A stretch of 64,000 bases of DNA from Streptomyces sp. NBC_01283 (GCF_041435335.1 NZ_CP108430.1:3640501-3704500); one strand, 5' to 3'. Counted from the stretch's first letter, positions 33,549-41,853 are shown. A program made the numbers and translations. Notes: generated by a model not told the origin, from the sequence alone.

Positions 33549-34906
33549 CAGCCGATCGCCTCTCTCGTGTTCAGTACGTCGATGGCCTGGGCCACGCCGA
33601 AACCGGGCGGCACCGGTTCGCCCGCCACGTACAGCCGCTCGGCGACGGAGCGTGGCAGCGGCAGGTGTTCGAAGTAGCCGTGCACGCGGCGGTCCAGGCC
33701 GCCGCCGCCCGGCTGGTGCGGCACGAAGCGGGTCGCCGGGGCGATGCGGAACTGTTCGCGGCCGTGCGAGACGAGCAGGACGATCTCGGCGATCTTGCGG
33801 GAGCCGTCCGCGTGCCGGGCGAGCTGGACGACCACGTCGACCGCCGAGTTGATCTGGTCCTTCAGTGCCTCGAAGGGGATCTGGACCTCCGACATCGAGC
33901 CGAGGGTCTGCAGCCGCATCAGGGCGTCCTCCGCCGTGTTCGCGTGGACCGTGGCGAGGGAGCCGTCGTGGCCCGTCGACATGGCTTGCAGCATGTCGAG
34001 CGTTTCGCCGCCTCGGACCTCACCGACGATGATGCGGTCGGGGCGCATACGGAGGCTGTTGCGGACCAGGTCGCGGATGGTGATCTGGCCCTTTCCCTCG
34101 ACGTTCGGGGGGCGGGATTCGAGGCGGATCACGTGGTCCTGCTGGAGTTGCAGTTCCGCCGAGTCCTCGATGGTGATGATGCGTTCGTGGCTGGGGAGGA
34201 GGCCGGAGAGCGCGTTGAGGAGCGTCGTCTTTCCGGAGCCCGTGCCGCCGCTGACGATGATGTTGAAGCGGGCCCGCACGAAGGCGGAGAGCAGGAGCAG
34301 CATGTGCTCGTCGAGCGAGCCGAGGCCGATGAGCTCGTGCAGCGTGTACGCGCGGGGGAAGCGGCGGATGGTGAGCGTCGCGCCGGTGAGGGCCAGCGGC
34401 GGGATGATCACGTTCACCCGCTCGCCGGTGGGGAGGCGGGCGTCGACCATCGGGTTCGACTCGTCGACGCGGCGGTTGACCGTGGAGACGATGCGTTCGA
34501 TGGTCTGCATCAGCTGGTCGTTCGAGGCGAAGCGGAGGGGGAGCTGTTCGACCCGGCCCGCCCGCTCCACGAAGATCGAGTCCGGGCCGTTCACCATGAT
34601 TTCCGTGATGGAGGCGTCGGCGAGGAGTGGTTCGAGTACGCCGAGTCCGAGGGCCTCGTCCACCACGCGGCGGATGAGCTGGGAGCGCTCGGAGGTCGAG
34701 AGGACGGGGCCTTCGCGGCTGATGATGTGGCCCATGACGCGTTCGAGACGGACGCGGCGGTCGGCCGCCGTCAGGGACGACATCTCGGCGAGGTCGATCT
34801 CTTCCAGGAGCTTGGAGCGGTAGACGGCCACGAGGCTGTCGTCGCGGCTGGGGCCGTTGTCCTTGCTGTGGTCGTGCGCGGTCGCCACGCGGTCGCGGAG
34901 GCTCAT
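33548..34906 (-). CDS. TadA/CpaF secretion ATPase
   Basis: This hexameric ATPase powers Tad pilus assembly. It has 452 residues. The N-terminal domain has VDEALGLGVLEPLLADASITEIMVNGPDSIFVE. Walker A is ISGGTGSGKTTLLNALSG near 228 (with one V before), followed by the Asp box ITIEDSAELQL, a Walker B region DRIIVGEVRGGETLDML and the His box STGHDGSLATVHANT. The C-terminal 60 residues carry a Pro/Gly-rich extension. It is followed without a gap by tadB, and its start lies 10 nt after the tadE stop. Confidence 0.96.
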   Translation of the reverse strand: MSLRDRVATAHDHSKDNGPSRDDSLVAVYRSKLLEEIDLAEMSSLTAADRRVRLERVMGHIISREGPVLSTSERSQLIRRVVDEALGLGVLEPLLADASITEIMVNGPDSIFVERAGRVEQLPLRFASNDQLMQTIERIVSTVNRRVDESNPMVDARLPTGERVNVIIPPLALTGATLTIRRFPRAYTLHELIGLGSLDEHMLLLLSAFVRARFNIIVSGGTGSGKTTLLNALSGLLPSHERIITIEDSAELQLQQDHVIRLESRPPNVEGKGQITIRDLVRNSLRMRPDRIIVGEVRGGETLDMLQAMSTGHDGSLATVHANTAEDALMRLQTLGSMSEVQIPFEALKDQINSAVDVVVQLARHADGSRKIAEIVLLVSHGREQFRIAPATRFVPHQPGGGGLDRRVHGYFEHLPLPRSVAERLYVAGEPVPPGFGVAQAIDVLNTREAIG

Positions 34907-34915
34907 CTTCTTCTC

Positions 34916-35404
34916 TCAGCTCCCCTCTTCGTCTTCGTCGTTGGGCATCGTGGCCGACTTCGTGACGGACCAGCCTGCGTCCACGAAGGGCAGGAGCGTG
35001 GGGACCTGGACGGTGACGTCCGCCGTCGTCGTGGCGCCGCCGCCGCTGATGGCGACCTGGGCGTCGAGGCTGCCGTCCATGGCCGCCATGCCCGCGGCCT
35101 CGCCGCCCTCGCCCTGCGAGGCGACGCGGGCCGCCGCACGCGCGCCTGAACCGGCCTGGTTGACGGCGTAGCCGACGAGGCCCAGCTGGATCGTGGCCAG
35201 GCCGATGAGGAGCAGGATGGGGAGGAAGCCGGCGAACTCCAGCATGGATACGCCTCGGTCGTCGAAGGTGTGCTTCCTGCTTGGACCCTGCCGCCTGTTC
35301 GGACCTCGCCGCCTACGGGGACGATCCAGCCCGTCCGGCGTTTGAGGACGAACTCGGCGGAGCCGGTGATCGACGGTACGCAAGGCTGCCGGGTCACCCC
35401 TCAC
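34916..35404 (-). CDS. TadE-like pseudopilin with repeat-derived leader
   Basis: The mature-like part has the prepilin site DDRG/VSMLEF (Glu +5, Phe +6), one TM (AGFLPILLLIGLATIQLGLVGYAV), and an extracellular domain of about 90 residues ending NDEDEEGS. ATG 35245 would remove the cleavage glycine, so I favour GTG 35404. That start has AAGGAGG 9 nt upstream and overlaps the preceding stop. This gives 162 residues with a basic leader of about 51 residues, part of which is encoded by a dispersed intergenic repeat (35327-35360). Either start leaves the pilin domain intact. Confidence 0.8.
   Translation of the reverse strand: MRGDPAALRTVDHRLRRVRPQTPDGLDRPRRRRGPNRRQGPSRKHTFDDRGVSMLEFAGFLPILLLIGLATIQLGLVGYAVNQAGSGARAAARVASQGEGGEAAGMAAMDGSLDAQVAISGGGATTTADVTVQVPTLLPFVDAGWSVTKSATMPNDEDEEGS
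35327..35360. repeat. Dispersed Streptomyces intergenic repeat (CAGCCCGTCCGGCGTTTGAG type)
   Basis: The 34-bp segment starting CAGCCCGTCCGGCGTTTGAG is one I remember as very common between genes in Streptomyces. Here it lies between the TadZ-TadE and TadE coding parts and remains in frame with the TadE leader. Confidence 0.6.
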
Positions 35405-37013
35405 CGTCCTCACCCTCCTTCGCCGCCCCCGCCTCCCCGCTCACGTTCCACCCCGCGTCGATCCCGGGGAAGAACAGCGGGACGTCCGCGTCCACGTGGG
35501 CCTTCCAGACCGTCCCCTCGTCCGTGCAGGCCACGTCCGCGCCCTGCCACGCCGACGGCAGATGCTCCTTCGCGGCGGCCTCGCAGGCCGCCGCCCCGCC
35601 CTCGCCCACGGCGTACGCGGCCGTCGCCGCCCGCGCCGCCTCGTCCGCCGCGTTGCCCGCGAGGGAGAACGTGTATCCGTACAGCGCGCACTGCCACAGG
35701 AGGCCCATCACGGCGAGCAGCAGCGGGAACATCCCGGCGAACTCCAGGGTGACCGCGCCCCGGTCGCCACCGACCCGCTTGCGGAGGTTCAGCGCGCCCC
35801 GCTTGGTGGCGCCGGACGCCGCCTCGGGGTCCACCAGGCCCAGCTCGCCCGCCAGCGCCCACAGGGCCTGCTTCACCGTGGATTTGCTGTCCAGGTCCTG
35901 CATGCGGCCCGCGTCGACCGCGCCCTGCAGCTCCTTGAAGTTCGCGGGGACGGTCGTACGGGCCACCTTCGTTCCCGTCACCCGTTCCACCAGGGAGGGC
36001 TGGATGTCCGCGCCCTTTCCGTGGCGGTTGACCACCGTGAGCGTCTCCTCCGCCTTGCGGATCTGGAGCCGGTCCCACAGGCGCACCATGCGCTTGGCGG
36101 CGCGTACGGAGACGACGTCCGGGGTGACGAGGAGGATCGCCTGGTCGGCGAGTTCGATGGCGGCGGCGCTCGCCCCGGTGACGTACGTCCCGCAGTCGAC
36201 CAGCACGACGTCGTAGCGGCTGCGCAGGGCGCTGAGCGTCTGGCGGGCCACCCGGTCGGTGATCTCCTCGCCCCGCTCGCCCTCGCTGGGGGCCAGGAGG
36301 AGGCCGATGCCGGTCTCGTGGGTGTAGACGGCGTCCTGGAGGACGCGGGGCGTGATGTCGGTGATCGACGCGAGGTCGGCGATGGAGCGGCGGAACTGGA
36401 CGTCCAGGTACGAGGAGACGTCGCCGGCCTGCAGGTCCAGGTCGAGGAGGGCGACGGTGCGGCCGGACGCCTTTGCCGCGAGGGCGAGTTGGACGGTGGC
36501 GAGGGTCGTGCCCACGCCTCCCTTGGCCCCGCTCACCGCCACGACGTGGCCGCCGCCCGGGGCCTCCCCCGGACCGGCGTAGAGCTCCACGCCCGCGCTG
36601 CCCAGGTGCCTGCGCATCCCGGCGGACCAGGCGGCCGCCGCGTGCACCCGCTCGGCGAGTGGGTCGTAGGCGAGGGGGAAGCCGACGATGCCGCGCGCGC
36701 CGGAGTCCATCGCGGCGGTCAGCAGGGCCGGGCTCGTGTCGGCGGTGATCAGGACGACGCCGACCGCCGGAAAGCGCAGGACGAGGTCGCGGATCAGGTC
36801 CAGGGCGGGTACGGGGCTGATGCGCTCGTGGATGAGGACGACTTCGGGCAGCTCGTCCAGCGACTCGGCGGCGAGCCTCGCCAGGGTGTCGAGCAGTGCG
36901 GTGGAGTCCGCGACGGGGAGGGCGGGTTCGGCGTCCGGAAGCTGTCCGACGAGCGTCGAGAGCGCGCGGGCGGCCTCCAGGTCCCCTACGGCGGGGAGGA
37001 TGCGGGTCGTCAT
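35394..37013 (-). CDS. TadZ/CpaE-like ATPase fused to a TadE pseudopilin
   Basis: The 539-residue chain has three parts. Residues 1-130 form a receiver-like domain (VVLIHERISPVPALDLIRDLVLRFP). Residues 150-400 are a MinD/ParA-type ATPase with deviant Walker A VSGAKGGVGTTLA, LLDLDLQAGDVSSYL and VVLVDCGTYVTGAS, as in TadZ/CpaE localisation factors. Residues 410-539 are a TadE pseudopilin with RVGGDRG/AVTLEFAGMFPLLLAVMGLLW, a prepilin-type site after Gly419, one TM, and an extracellular domain with two Cys. There is no stop or start between the parts. TadZ and TadE are usually separate proteins. Prepilin peptidase cleavage would release both parts. Confidence 0.9.
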   Translation of the reverse strand: MTTRILPAVGDLEAARALSTLVGQLPDAEPALPVADSTALLDTLARLAAESLDELPEVVLIHERISPVPALDLIRDLVLRFPAVGVVLITADTSPALLTAAMDSGARGIVGFPLAYDPLAERVHAAAAWSAGMRRHLGSAGVELYAGPGEAPGGGHVVAVSGAKGGVGTTLATVQLALAAKASGRTVALLDLDLQAGDVSSYLDVQFRRSIADLASITDITPRVLQDAVYTHETGIGLLLAPSEGERGEEITDRVARQTLSALRSRYDVVLVDCGTYVTGASAAAIELADQAILLVTPDVVSVRAAKRMVRLWDRLQIRKAEETLTVVNRHGKGADIQPSLVERVTGTKVARTTVPANFKELQGAVDAGRMQDLDSKSTVKQALWALAGELGLVDPEAASGATKRGALNLRKRVGGDRGAVTLEFAGMFPLLLAVMGLLWQCALYGYTFSLAGNAADEAARAATAAYAVGEGGAAACEAAAKEHLPSAWQGADVACTDEGTVWKAHVDADVPLFFPGIDAGWNVSGEAGAAKEGEDGEG

Positions 37014-37083
37014 GCGTCACCCCGTCGGGCGGTCGGGCGGGTGGGCGGGAGAGATCCGCCGGGCAGCAGCGGCCCGGGGCTGT

Positions 37084-37162
37084 CGCCCACTGCGGGAGCA
37101 AGGAATCCGCCGCGCACCGGGGGCCCTGGACGGCCGCCCACGGCGGGAGCGAGAAGCGGCGG
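37084..37162. repeat. Pair of 28-29-bp direct repeats upstream of the TadZ-TadE gene
   Basis: Two copies of a CGCCCAC(T/G)GCGGGAGC-type unit lie at 37084-37112 and 37135-37162, about 51 bp apart, in the 178-bp gap between cpaB and the TadZ-TadE gene. Confidence 0.5.
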
Positions 37163-37191
37163 TTCAGACGTGCAGCACATCCGCAGGCCCC

Positions 37192-37911
37192 CTACTTGTC
37201 CTCGTCGAGTGTGTACGTGCGGTCGCCCCGCGGAATCGCGCTGTCCCCGCCCTGGCCGACCAGGGCGAGCCGCACATGCGTGGCGAACGACTCCGCGTAC
37301 GCGACGCGCTGCGCGTTCGCCGTGTCGAGCGCGAACGTGATCGGCACCGCCTCGGTCGCCGTACGCCGGCGATTGCCGCCGCGGTCGTCCTGGTCCGGGT
37401 CGAGCGCCGTCAGCTTGCCCACGTCGATCACCTTCGCGGACTCGACGATGACCTTCGACTGGTCCTTGGCCTTGTCGGTCTCGCCCTTGAAGGTGGCGTA
37501 GATGTTGACCGTCGAGCCCGGCGTGATCTTGCCCGCGACGCCCGTCGCCGCGTCGATCATGATGGCGATCTCCTGCTGCCCCGGCTCCAGTTCAGGACGA
37601 TTGACGATCATGTCCGTCTGGAGCAGCGACCCCTTGCGCAGCTCGGTCACCGCGATCTTGCCGCGCACCTGGCGGAGGTCGGTGACCGCGTTGTCCGAAA
37701 GCCACCGCTCCGGCATCTCGACCTTCTCGAACTGGTCCGCGCTGAGCTCCTTGTAGGGGGCGATGTCCCCCTTGAGCTTGTACGCCGTCACCTCCGGCCC
37801 CACCTTCGAGTTCACGTCCCGGATCAGCGAGAGGACGCCCGCGAACGCGCCGAACGCGGCCAGGACCGACAGGACCAGCAGGATGACGCCGCGGCGCTGG
37901 CGTGAGTTCAT
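37192..37911 (-). CDS. CpaB/RcpC-like Flp pilus assembly protein (SAF domain)
   Basis: The 239-residue protein has an N-terminal membrane anchor (GVILLVLSVLAAFGAFAGVLSLI) and a SAF domain (VTAYKLKGDIAPYKELSADQF, ITELRKGSLLQTDMI-like, here VTELRKGSLLQTDM). The RcpC/CpaB part follows (QQEIAIMIDAATGVAGKITPGSTVNIYATF), then TFALDTANAQRVAYAESFATHVRLALV. In Gram-negative Tad systems CpaB supports the secretin or wall passage. Its role without an outer membrane is open. It lies second in the Tad operon. Confidence 0.9.
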   Translation of the reverse strand: MNSRQRRGVILLVLSVLAAFGAFAGVLSLIRDVNSKVGPEVTAYKLKGDIAPYKELSADQFEKVEMPERWLSDNAVTDLRQVRGKIAVTELRKGSLLQTDMIVNRPELEPGQQEIAIMIDAATGVAGKITPGSTVNIYATFKGETDKAKDQSKVIVESAKVIDVGKLTALDPDQDDRGGNRRRTATEAVPITFALDTANAQRVAYAESFATHVRLALVGQGGDSAIPRGDRTYTLDEDK

Positions 37912-38061
37912 GGACCGGACTACCTCGATCGGGTGCGGGCGGCTACGGACAGTGAGCGGAGTGGCGCGCGTTCGATTCAGTTGACTTCAGGGGCGAGCAG
38001 GTAGGTGCGGGAAAGAGCAAGTGCGAGCGGTCGCGTACGACGCGGGGGGGCGGACCCTGTC

Positions 38062-38967
38062 CTACGTCGCGCCTCTCGGCAGCGCCCGCAGCACCCGGGC
38101 CGGACCCGGGGCCGCGGCGGGCGCCGAGCGTTCGGGGGGCGGCAGGAGTGGTGCGGCGCAGAAGCCGCAGCGGTCGCCGATGAGTTCGAGACCGCACCAG
38201 TGGCAGTCGTCCCGCCGGACGGACGACACCAGTTGGTAGAGCACGGAGATGTCGGGGATCGCCGCGGCGAACTCGACGATCTTGCCCGTCGCCCACCAGC
38301 GCGCGGACTCCCCCGGAAGGCGCGCCTCCGACACCTCCTGGGACCGCCAGGCCGGGGCGAGCGTCCCGGTCACCCAGTCGGACCCCAGCTGCCCGGTGGC
38401 GTACAGCAGCTTCGTGCCGAAGCCGGGTCCTGGCAGCGTCGCGTCCCCCGTGACCTTGACCAGCTCGGGGCGCGGCGTGGCGAGGACGGCGAACTGGGCG
38501 CCCGGCACCCATGACTTGGCGTGCGACTGCAGCGTGACCGGCACCCGGTCCAGCTTCGCCACGGAGCCGAGCAGCGCGCCCGCGTAGATGTAGTGGGACA
38601 GGAGCCGTCCCGCCGACGCGAGGACGCCGGGGCTGAAGTCGCAGATCGACAGCTGGCGGAGCTGCAGCGCGAGGACCGCGAGGCCGAGCGGCGGCAGGTC
38701 CGGGCGGAGGATCGCGATGCGGTCGCTCTCCAGGACGGAGCGGATCGCGTGCATGCGCTGAACGAGGGCGGGCGGCGCCGATGCCGGGCAGAGGACGATC
38801 ACATAGCCGTGGTGCTCGATGAGCGTGTGCATCTCGGTGAGCGCCTGGTCCAGGGAGTACGTCCGTGGTGACTGGACCGCGCTCTGCAGGACGGCCGCCG
38901 ATGGGGTGTGCCGGTCGGGCGACGGCAGCACCAGGTCAGGGCCGGTGACGGCTATGGCGGTCGGCAT
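38062..38967 (-). CDS. Tad-cluster protein of unknown function with C-terminal zinc ribbon
   Basis: The 301-residue protein has no signal or TM. Its first 120 residues resemble a nucleotide- or receiver-type alpha/beta fold (LTEMHTLIEHHGYVIVLCPASAPPALVQRMHAIRSVL). The middle is unrecognised. The last 45 residues carry a zinc-ribbon-like CHWCGLELIGDRCGFCAAP and a Pro/Ala-rich end. I cannot name it. It is the first gene of the Tad operon by position and orientation, so a cytoplasmic regulatory or assembly role is the simplest guess. ATG 38967 has GGGGGTG upstream. Confidence 0.75.
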   Translation of the reverse strand: MPTAIAVTGPDLVLPSPDRHTPSAAVLQSAVQSPRTYSLDQALTEMHTLIEHHGYVIVLCPASAPPALVQRMHAIRSVLESDRIAILRPDLPPLGLAVLALQLRQLSICDFSPGVLASAGRLLSHYIYAGALLGSVAKLDRVPVTLQSHAKSWVPGAQFAVLATPRPELVKVTGDATLPGPGFGTKLLYATGQLGSDWVTGTLAPAWRSQEVSEARLPGESARWWATGKIVEFAAAIPDISVLYQLVSSVRRDDCHWCGLELIGDRCGFCAAPLLPPPERSAPAAAPGPARVLRALPRGAT

Positions 38968-39098
38968 GCGCACACCCCCGGTCTTCAAGCACTTCTGCCT
39001 CAGCACCTTATCCAGGTCAGCGCCACCTCAACACCCAACTTCCCACTGTTCACATTGAGGTTGGCCGGACTGGCGGGGTCCGGGTGGCGCCAGAGGTA

Positions 39099-39145
39099 TT
39101 GACAACTCAATTGGTCTGGACCAGCTTGTACGACCACTGGACCAG
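39099..39145 (+). promoter_or_regulatory. Chitinase promoter with DasR-like and direct-repeat elements
   Basis: TTGACA at 39099-39104 is a strong -35. Just after it, TTGGTCTGGACCAG at 39111-39124 matches the core of the DasR site (ACTGGTCTAGACCACT) at about 12 of 16 positions. TGGACCAG recurs at 39138-39145, 21 bp (two helical turns) downstream. Streptomyces chitinase promoters are known for such 12-bp direct repeats and DasR/GlcNAc control. Confidence 0.7.
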
Positions 39146-39203
39146 GCAGCACGACCCCGCGAGAGCTCTCCGCATGCCCCAACTCCCCCCACCGGAGGCA
39201 GAA

Positions 39204-40235
39204 GTGGACCACGCACGCGCCAGAACAAGCCGGGCACGCAGGACACGCAGGAAGGCAGGGTCTGTCATCGGTCTGACCACGGCACTCGCCCTCGCGCTCA
39301 CCGGCCTGCTCACCGGCGGCGCCGACGACGCCACCGCCGGCACCCGCACCGTGCCCAAGCACGCGGTGACCGGCTACTGGCAGAACTTCGACAACGGCGC
39401 CACGGTCCAGAAGCTGGGCGACGTACAGGACGAATACGACATCATCGCGGTCTCGTTCGCGGACGCGACCGCCACGCCGGGCGAGCTGGCGTTCAACCTG
39501 GACTCGGCCGGGCTCGGCGGGTACACCGTCGAGCAGTTCAAGGCCGACATCAAGGCCAAGCAGGCAGCCGGCAAGTCCGTGATCCTCTCGGTCGGGGGCG
39601 AGAAGGGCGCGGTGGCGGTCAGCGACTCCGCGTCCGCGACCGCCTTCGCGGACTCGGCGTACGCGCTCATGCAGGAGTACGGCTTCGACGGCGTCGACAT
39701 CGACCTGGAGAACGGGCTCGACTCGACGTACATGTCCCAGGCGCTGAAGTCCCTCTCCGGCAAGGCCGGTCCGGGGTTCGTGCTGACCATGGCGCCGCAG
39801 ACGATCGACATGCAGTCGACGTCGAACGAGTACTTCAAGACGGCGCTCGCGGTGAAGGACATCCTCACGGTCGTCAACATGCAGTACTACAACAGCGGTT
39901 CGATGCTGGGCTGCGACGGCAAGGTCTACAGCCAGGGCTCGGTCGACTTCCTCACCGCGCTCGCCTGCATCCAGCTGGAGGGCGGCCTCGATCCCTCGCA
40001 GGTCGGCATAGGCGTACCGGCATCGGCGAAGGCCGCGGGCGGCGGCTACGTATCGCCGTCCGTCGTGAACCAGGCCCTCGACTGCCTCGCGAAGGGCTCC
40101 AGTTGCGGTTCCTTCAAGCCGTCCAAGACGTACCCGGACATCCGGGGTGCGATGACCTGGTCGACCAACTGGGACGCCAGTGAAGGAGGTTCCTGGTCCA
40201 AGGCGGTCGGACCGCACGTCCACGGACTGCCGTAA
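39204..40235 (+). CDS. Secreted GH18 chitinase
   Basis: The enzyme hydrolyses beta-1,4 bonds in chitin outside the cell. From GTG 39204 (GGAGG 7 nt upstream) it has 343 residues. An Arg-rich start with RRTRR, a hydrophobic signal (SVIGLTTALALALTGLLTGG) and cleavage around ATAG lead to a GH18 TIM barrel. The catalytic motif is FDGVDIDLENG (DxxDxDxE, acid Glu near 180), with VILSVGG earlier, and MAPQT and MQYYNS later. It lacks a carbohydrate-binding or fibronectin domain, so it is the single-domain GH18 type. Control by DasR and GlcNAc is likely from the promoter. Confidence 0.93.
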   Translation: MDHARARTSRARRTRRKAGSVIGLTTALALALTGLLTGGADDATAGTRTVPKHAVTGYWQNFDNGATVQKLGDVQDEYDIIAVSFADATATPGELAFNLDSAGLGGYTVEQFKADIKAKQAAGKSVILSVGGEKGAVAVSDSASATAFADSAYALMQEYGFDGVDIDLENGLDSTYMSQALKSLSGKAGPGFVLTMAPQTIDMQSTSNEYFKTALAVKDILTVVNMQYYNSGSMLGCDGKVYSQGSVDFLTALACIQLEGGLDPSQVGIGVPASAKAAGGGYVSPSVVNQALDCLAKGSSCGSFKPSKTYPDIRGAMTWSTNWDASEGGSWSKAVGPHVHGLP

Positions 40236-40250
40236 CCGGCGGCCCCGCAC

Positions 40251-40292
40251 AGAACAGCAGCGCCGCCGCTCCCCCGGCGGCGCTGCTGTTCT
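40251..40292. terminator. Bidirectional terminator after the chitinase
   Basis: A perfect 18-bp stem (AGAACAGCAGCGCCGCCG at 40251-40268 with 40275-40292) closes a 6-nt loop between the chitinase and the convergent Nramp gene. A short (GTACAGGTGCGG) tandem repeat follows at about 40305-40330. Confidence 0.9.
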
Positions 40293-40337
40293 CCACGCAT
40301 ACAGGTACAGGTGCGGGTACAGGTGCGGGAGCTAGAG

Positions 40338-41678
40338 CTACCAGGGAAGGTCGCGCACCTGCTGCACGCACAGGACGAGGAAGAGCAGACCGGCCGCCGC
40401 GAGCATTCCGTTGCTCAGCATGCCGTTGCGCCATTCCTTGGGTGTGCGCGAGGAGTTGAGCAACCAGAGCAGCGTGAGCGCGAGGAACGGCATGAAGAAC
40501 GCGCCGAGCACTCCATAGGCGACGACCAGGCCGAACGGCTGGTCAAGGAAGAGCAGGCCCATCGGCGGGAAGGTGAGCCACAGCAGATACGCCCGGAACG
40601 GCACCGACTTCTCCCGGTGGCCCGCCGCGACCTCCTTGACCATGTCGTCACCGCCTTCGGCGACCACCTCGGCATCGGAGGCACCAGCTCCGGCGCGCTC
40701 GCGCCGCAGCCGCTCCACGAAGTCCGCGAACATCAGACTCACGCCGTGCCACACGCCCATCAGGGCCCCGAAGGACGTGGCGAAGAAGCCGATCAGGAAG
40801 AGGTTCGCGGTGACCGCTCCGAACTTGTCCTCCAGAACGTTGCCGAGGTCGATGAGGCCCCGGTCACCGGAGGTGAGGGCGATGTTCGTGGAGTGCAGGA
40901 GCTCGGCACCGATGATCATCATCGCGACGACGAAGATGCCCGTGGTGATGTAGGCGACGCGGTTGTCGAGCCGCATGACCTTGAGCCAGCTGATGTCGGT
41001 CCAGCCCTTGGAGTTCACCCAGTACCCGTACGCGGCCATGGTGATGGTGCCGCCGACACCGCCGATCAGACCGAGCGTGTAGAGCAGCGAACCGTCGGGC
41101 AGCACCGGCGCGAGGCCCGCGAAGGCGTTGCCGAGGTCGGGGGCGACGCGGATGGCGACGTACACGACGATCAGGAACTTCATCCCGATGACGACCGTCA
41201 TGACCTTCTCGAAGACGGCGTACCGGTTGAACCAGACGAAGGCGAGCCCGAGCAGGCCGCAGAGGATCGCCCAGGCCTTCAGGCTCGGACCGTCTGGGAA
41301 GAGCGCGACGAGCGGCAGGGCGCTCGACGACATCGCCGTGGCGCCGTAGACAAAGCCCCAGATGACGACGTAGATCGCGAAGTACCAGGTGGTCCACTGG
41401 CCGAGGCTGCGCCAGCCCTCGAACAGGGTGCGTCCGGTGGCGAGGTGCCAGCGGCCCGTCGCCTCGGCGAGCGAGATCTTCACCAGACAGCCGATGATTG
41501 CGGCCCACATGAGCGTGTAGCCGAATTTGCTGCCCGCGATGAGCGTCGCGACCAGGTCGCCCGCGCCGACGCCGGTCGCGGCGACGACGATGCCGGGGCC
41601 GACGTACTTCCAGCTCGCCTTGCGGAGCCGGGGAGCCGCATCTCCCGTGGCAGTGCCACTGCCTGTCGTTTCAGCCAT
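40338..41678 (-). CDS. Nramp-family transporter lacking the canonical metal motifs
   Basis: The 446-residue protein has about 11 membrane segments and the Nramp layout: TM1 KYVGPGIVVAATGVGAGDLVATLIAGSKFGY, TM6 GLIGGVGGTITMAAYGYWVNSKGW and LIGFFATSFGALMGVWHGVSLMFADF. Classical Nramps have DPGN in TM1 and MPH in TM6 for Mn/Fe binding. Here those are GAGD and TMAAYG, so it belongs to the Nramp-related group and may carry Mg2+ or another solute. ATG 41678 begins AETTGSGTA. It is convergent with the chitinase and divergent from a secreted carboxypeptidase. Confidence 0.85.
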   Translation of the reverse strand: MAETTGSGTATGDAAPRLRKASWKYVGPGIVVAATGVGAGDLVATLIAGSKFGYTLMWAAIIGCLVKISLAEATGRWHLATGRTLFEGWRSLGQWTTWYFAIYVVIWGFVYGATAMSSSALPLVALFPDGPSLKAWAILCGLLGLAFVWFNRYAVFEKVMTVVIGMKFLIVVYVAIRVAPDLGNAFAGLAPVLPDGSLLYTLGLIGGVGGTITMAAYGYWVNSKGWTDISWLKVMRLDNRVAYITTGIFVVAMMIIGAELLHSTNIALTSGDRGLIDLGNVLEDKFGAVTANLFLIGFFATSFGALMGVWHGVSLMFADFVERLRRERAGAGASDAEVVAEGGDDMVKEVAAGHREKSVPFRAYLLWLTFPPMGLLFLDQPFGLVVAYGVLGAFFMPFLALTLLWLLNSSRTPKEWRNGMLSNGMLAAAGLLFLVLCVQQVRDLPW

Positions 41679-41853
41679 GCCGATCAAGAAACCGCATGGG
41701 CGCGCGTGACACAAGGGGTTGGCCGAAGACAGCATTGACCGGAGCATGCCAGGACTCCACGATGGGGCCGCGCAACCCGCACCGCGCACCTCGCACCCCG
41801 CACCTCGCACCGCACGCGTCGCACTGGACCACCCCCACCCCCCAGGAGACTTC

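Noticed and set aside
35246..35393. A separate small gene between the TadZ-TadE and TadE coding parts
   Set aside because: The segment is a dispersed repeat plus the TadE leader; no independent start and stop with protein character was found.
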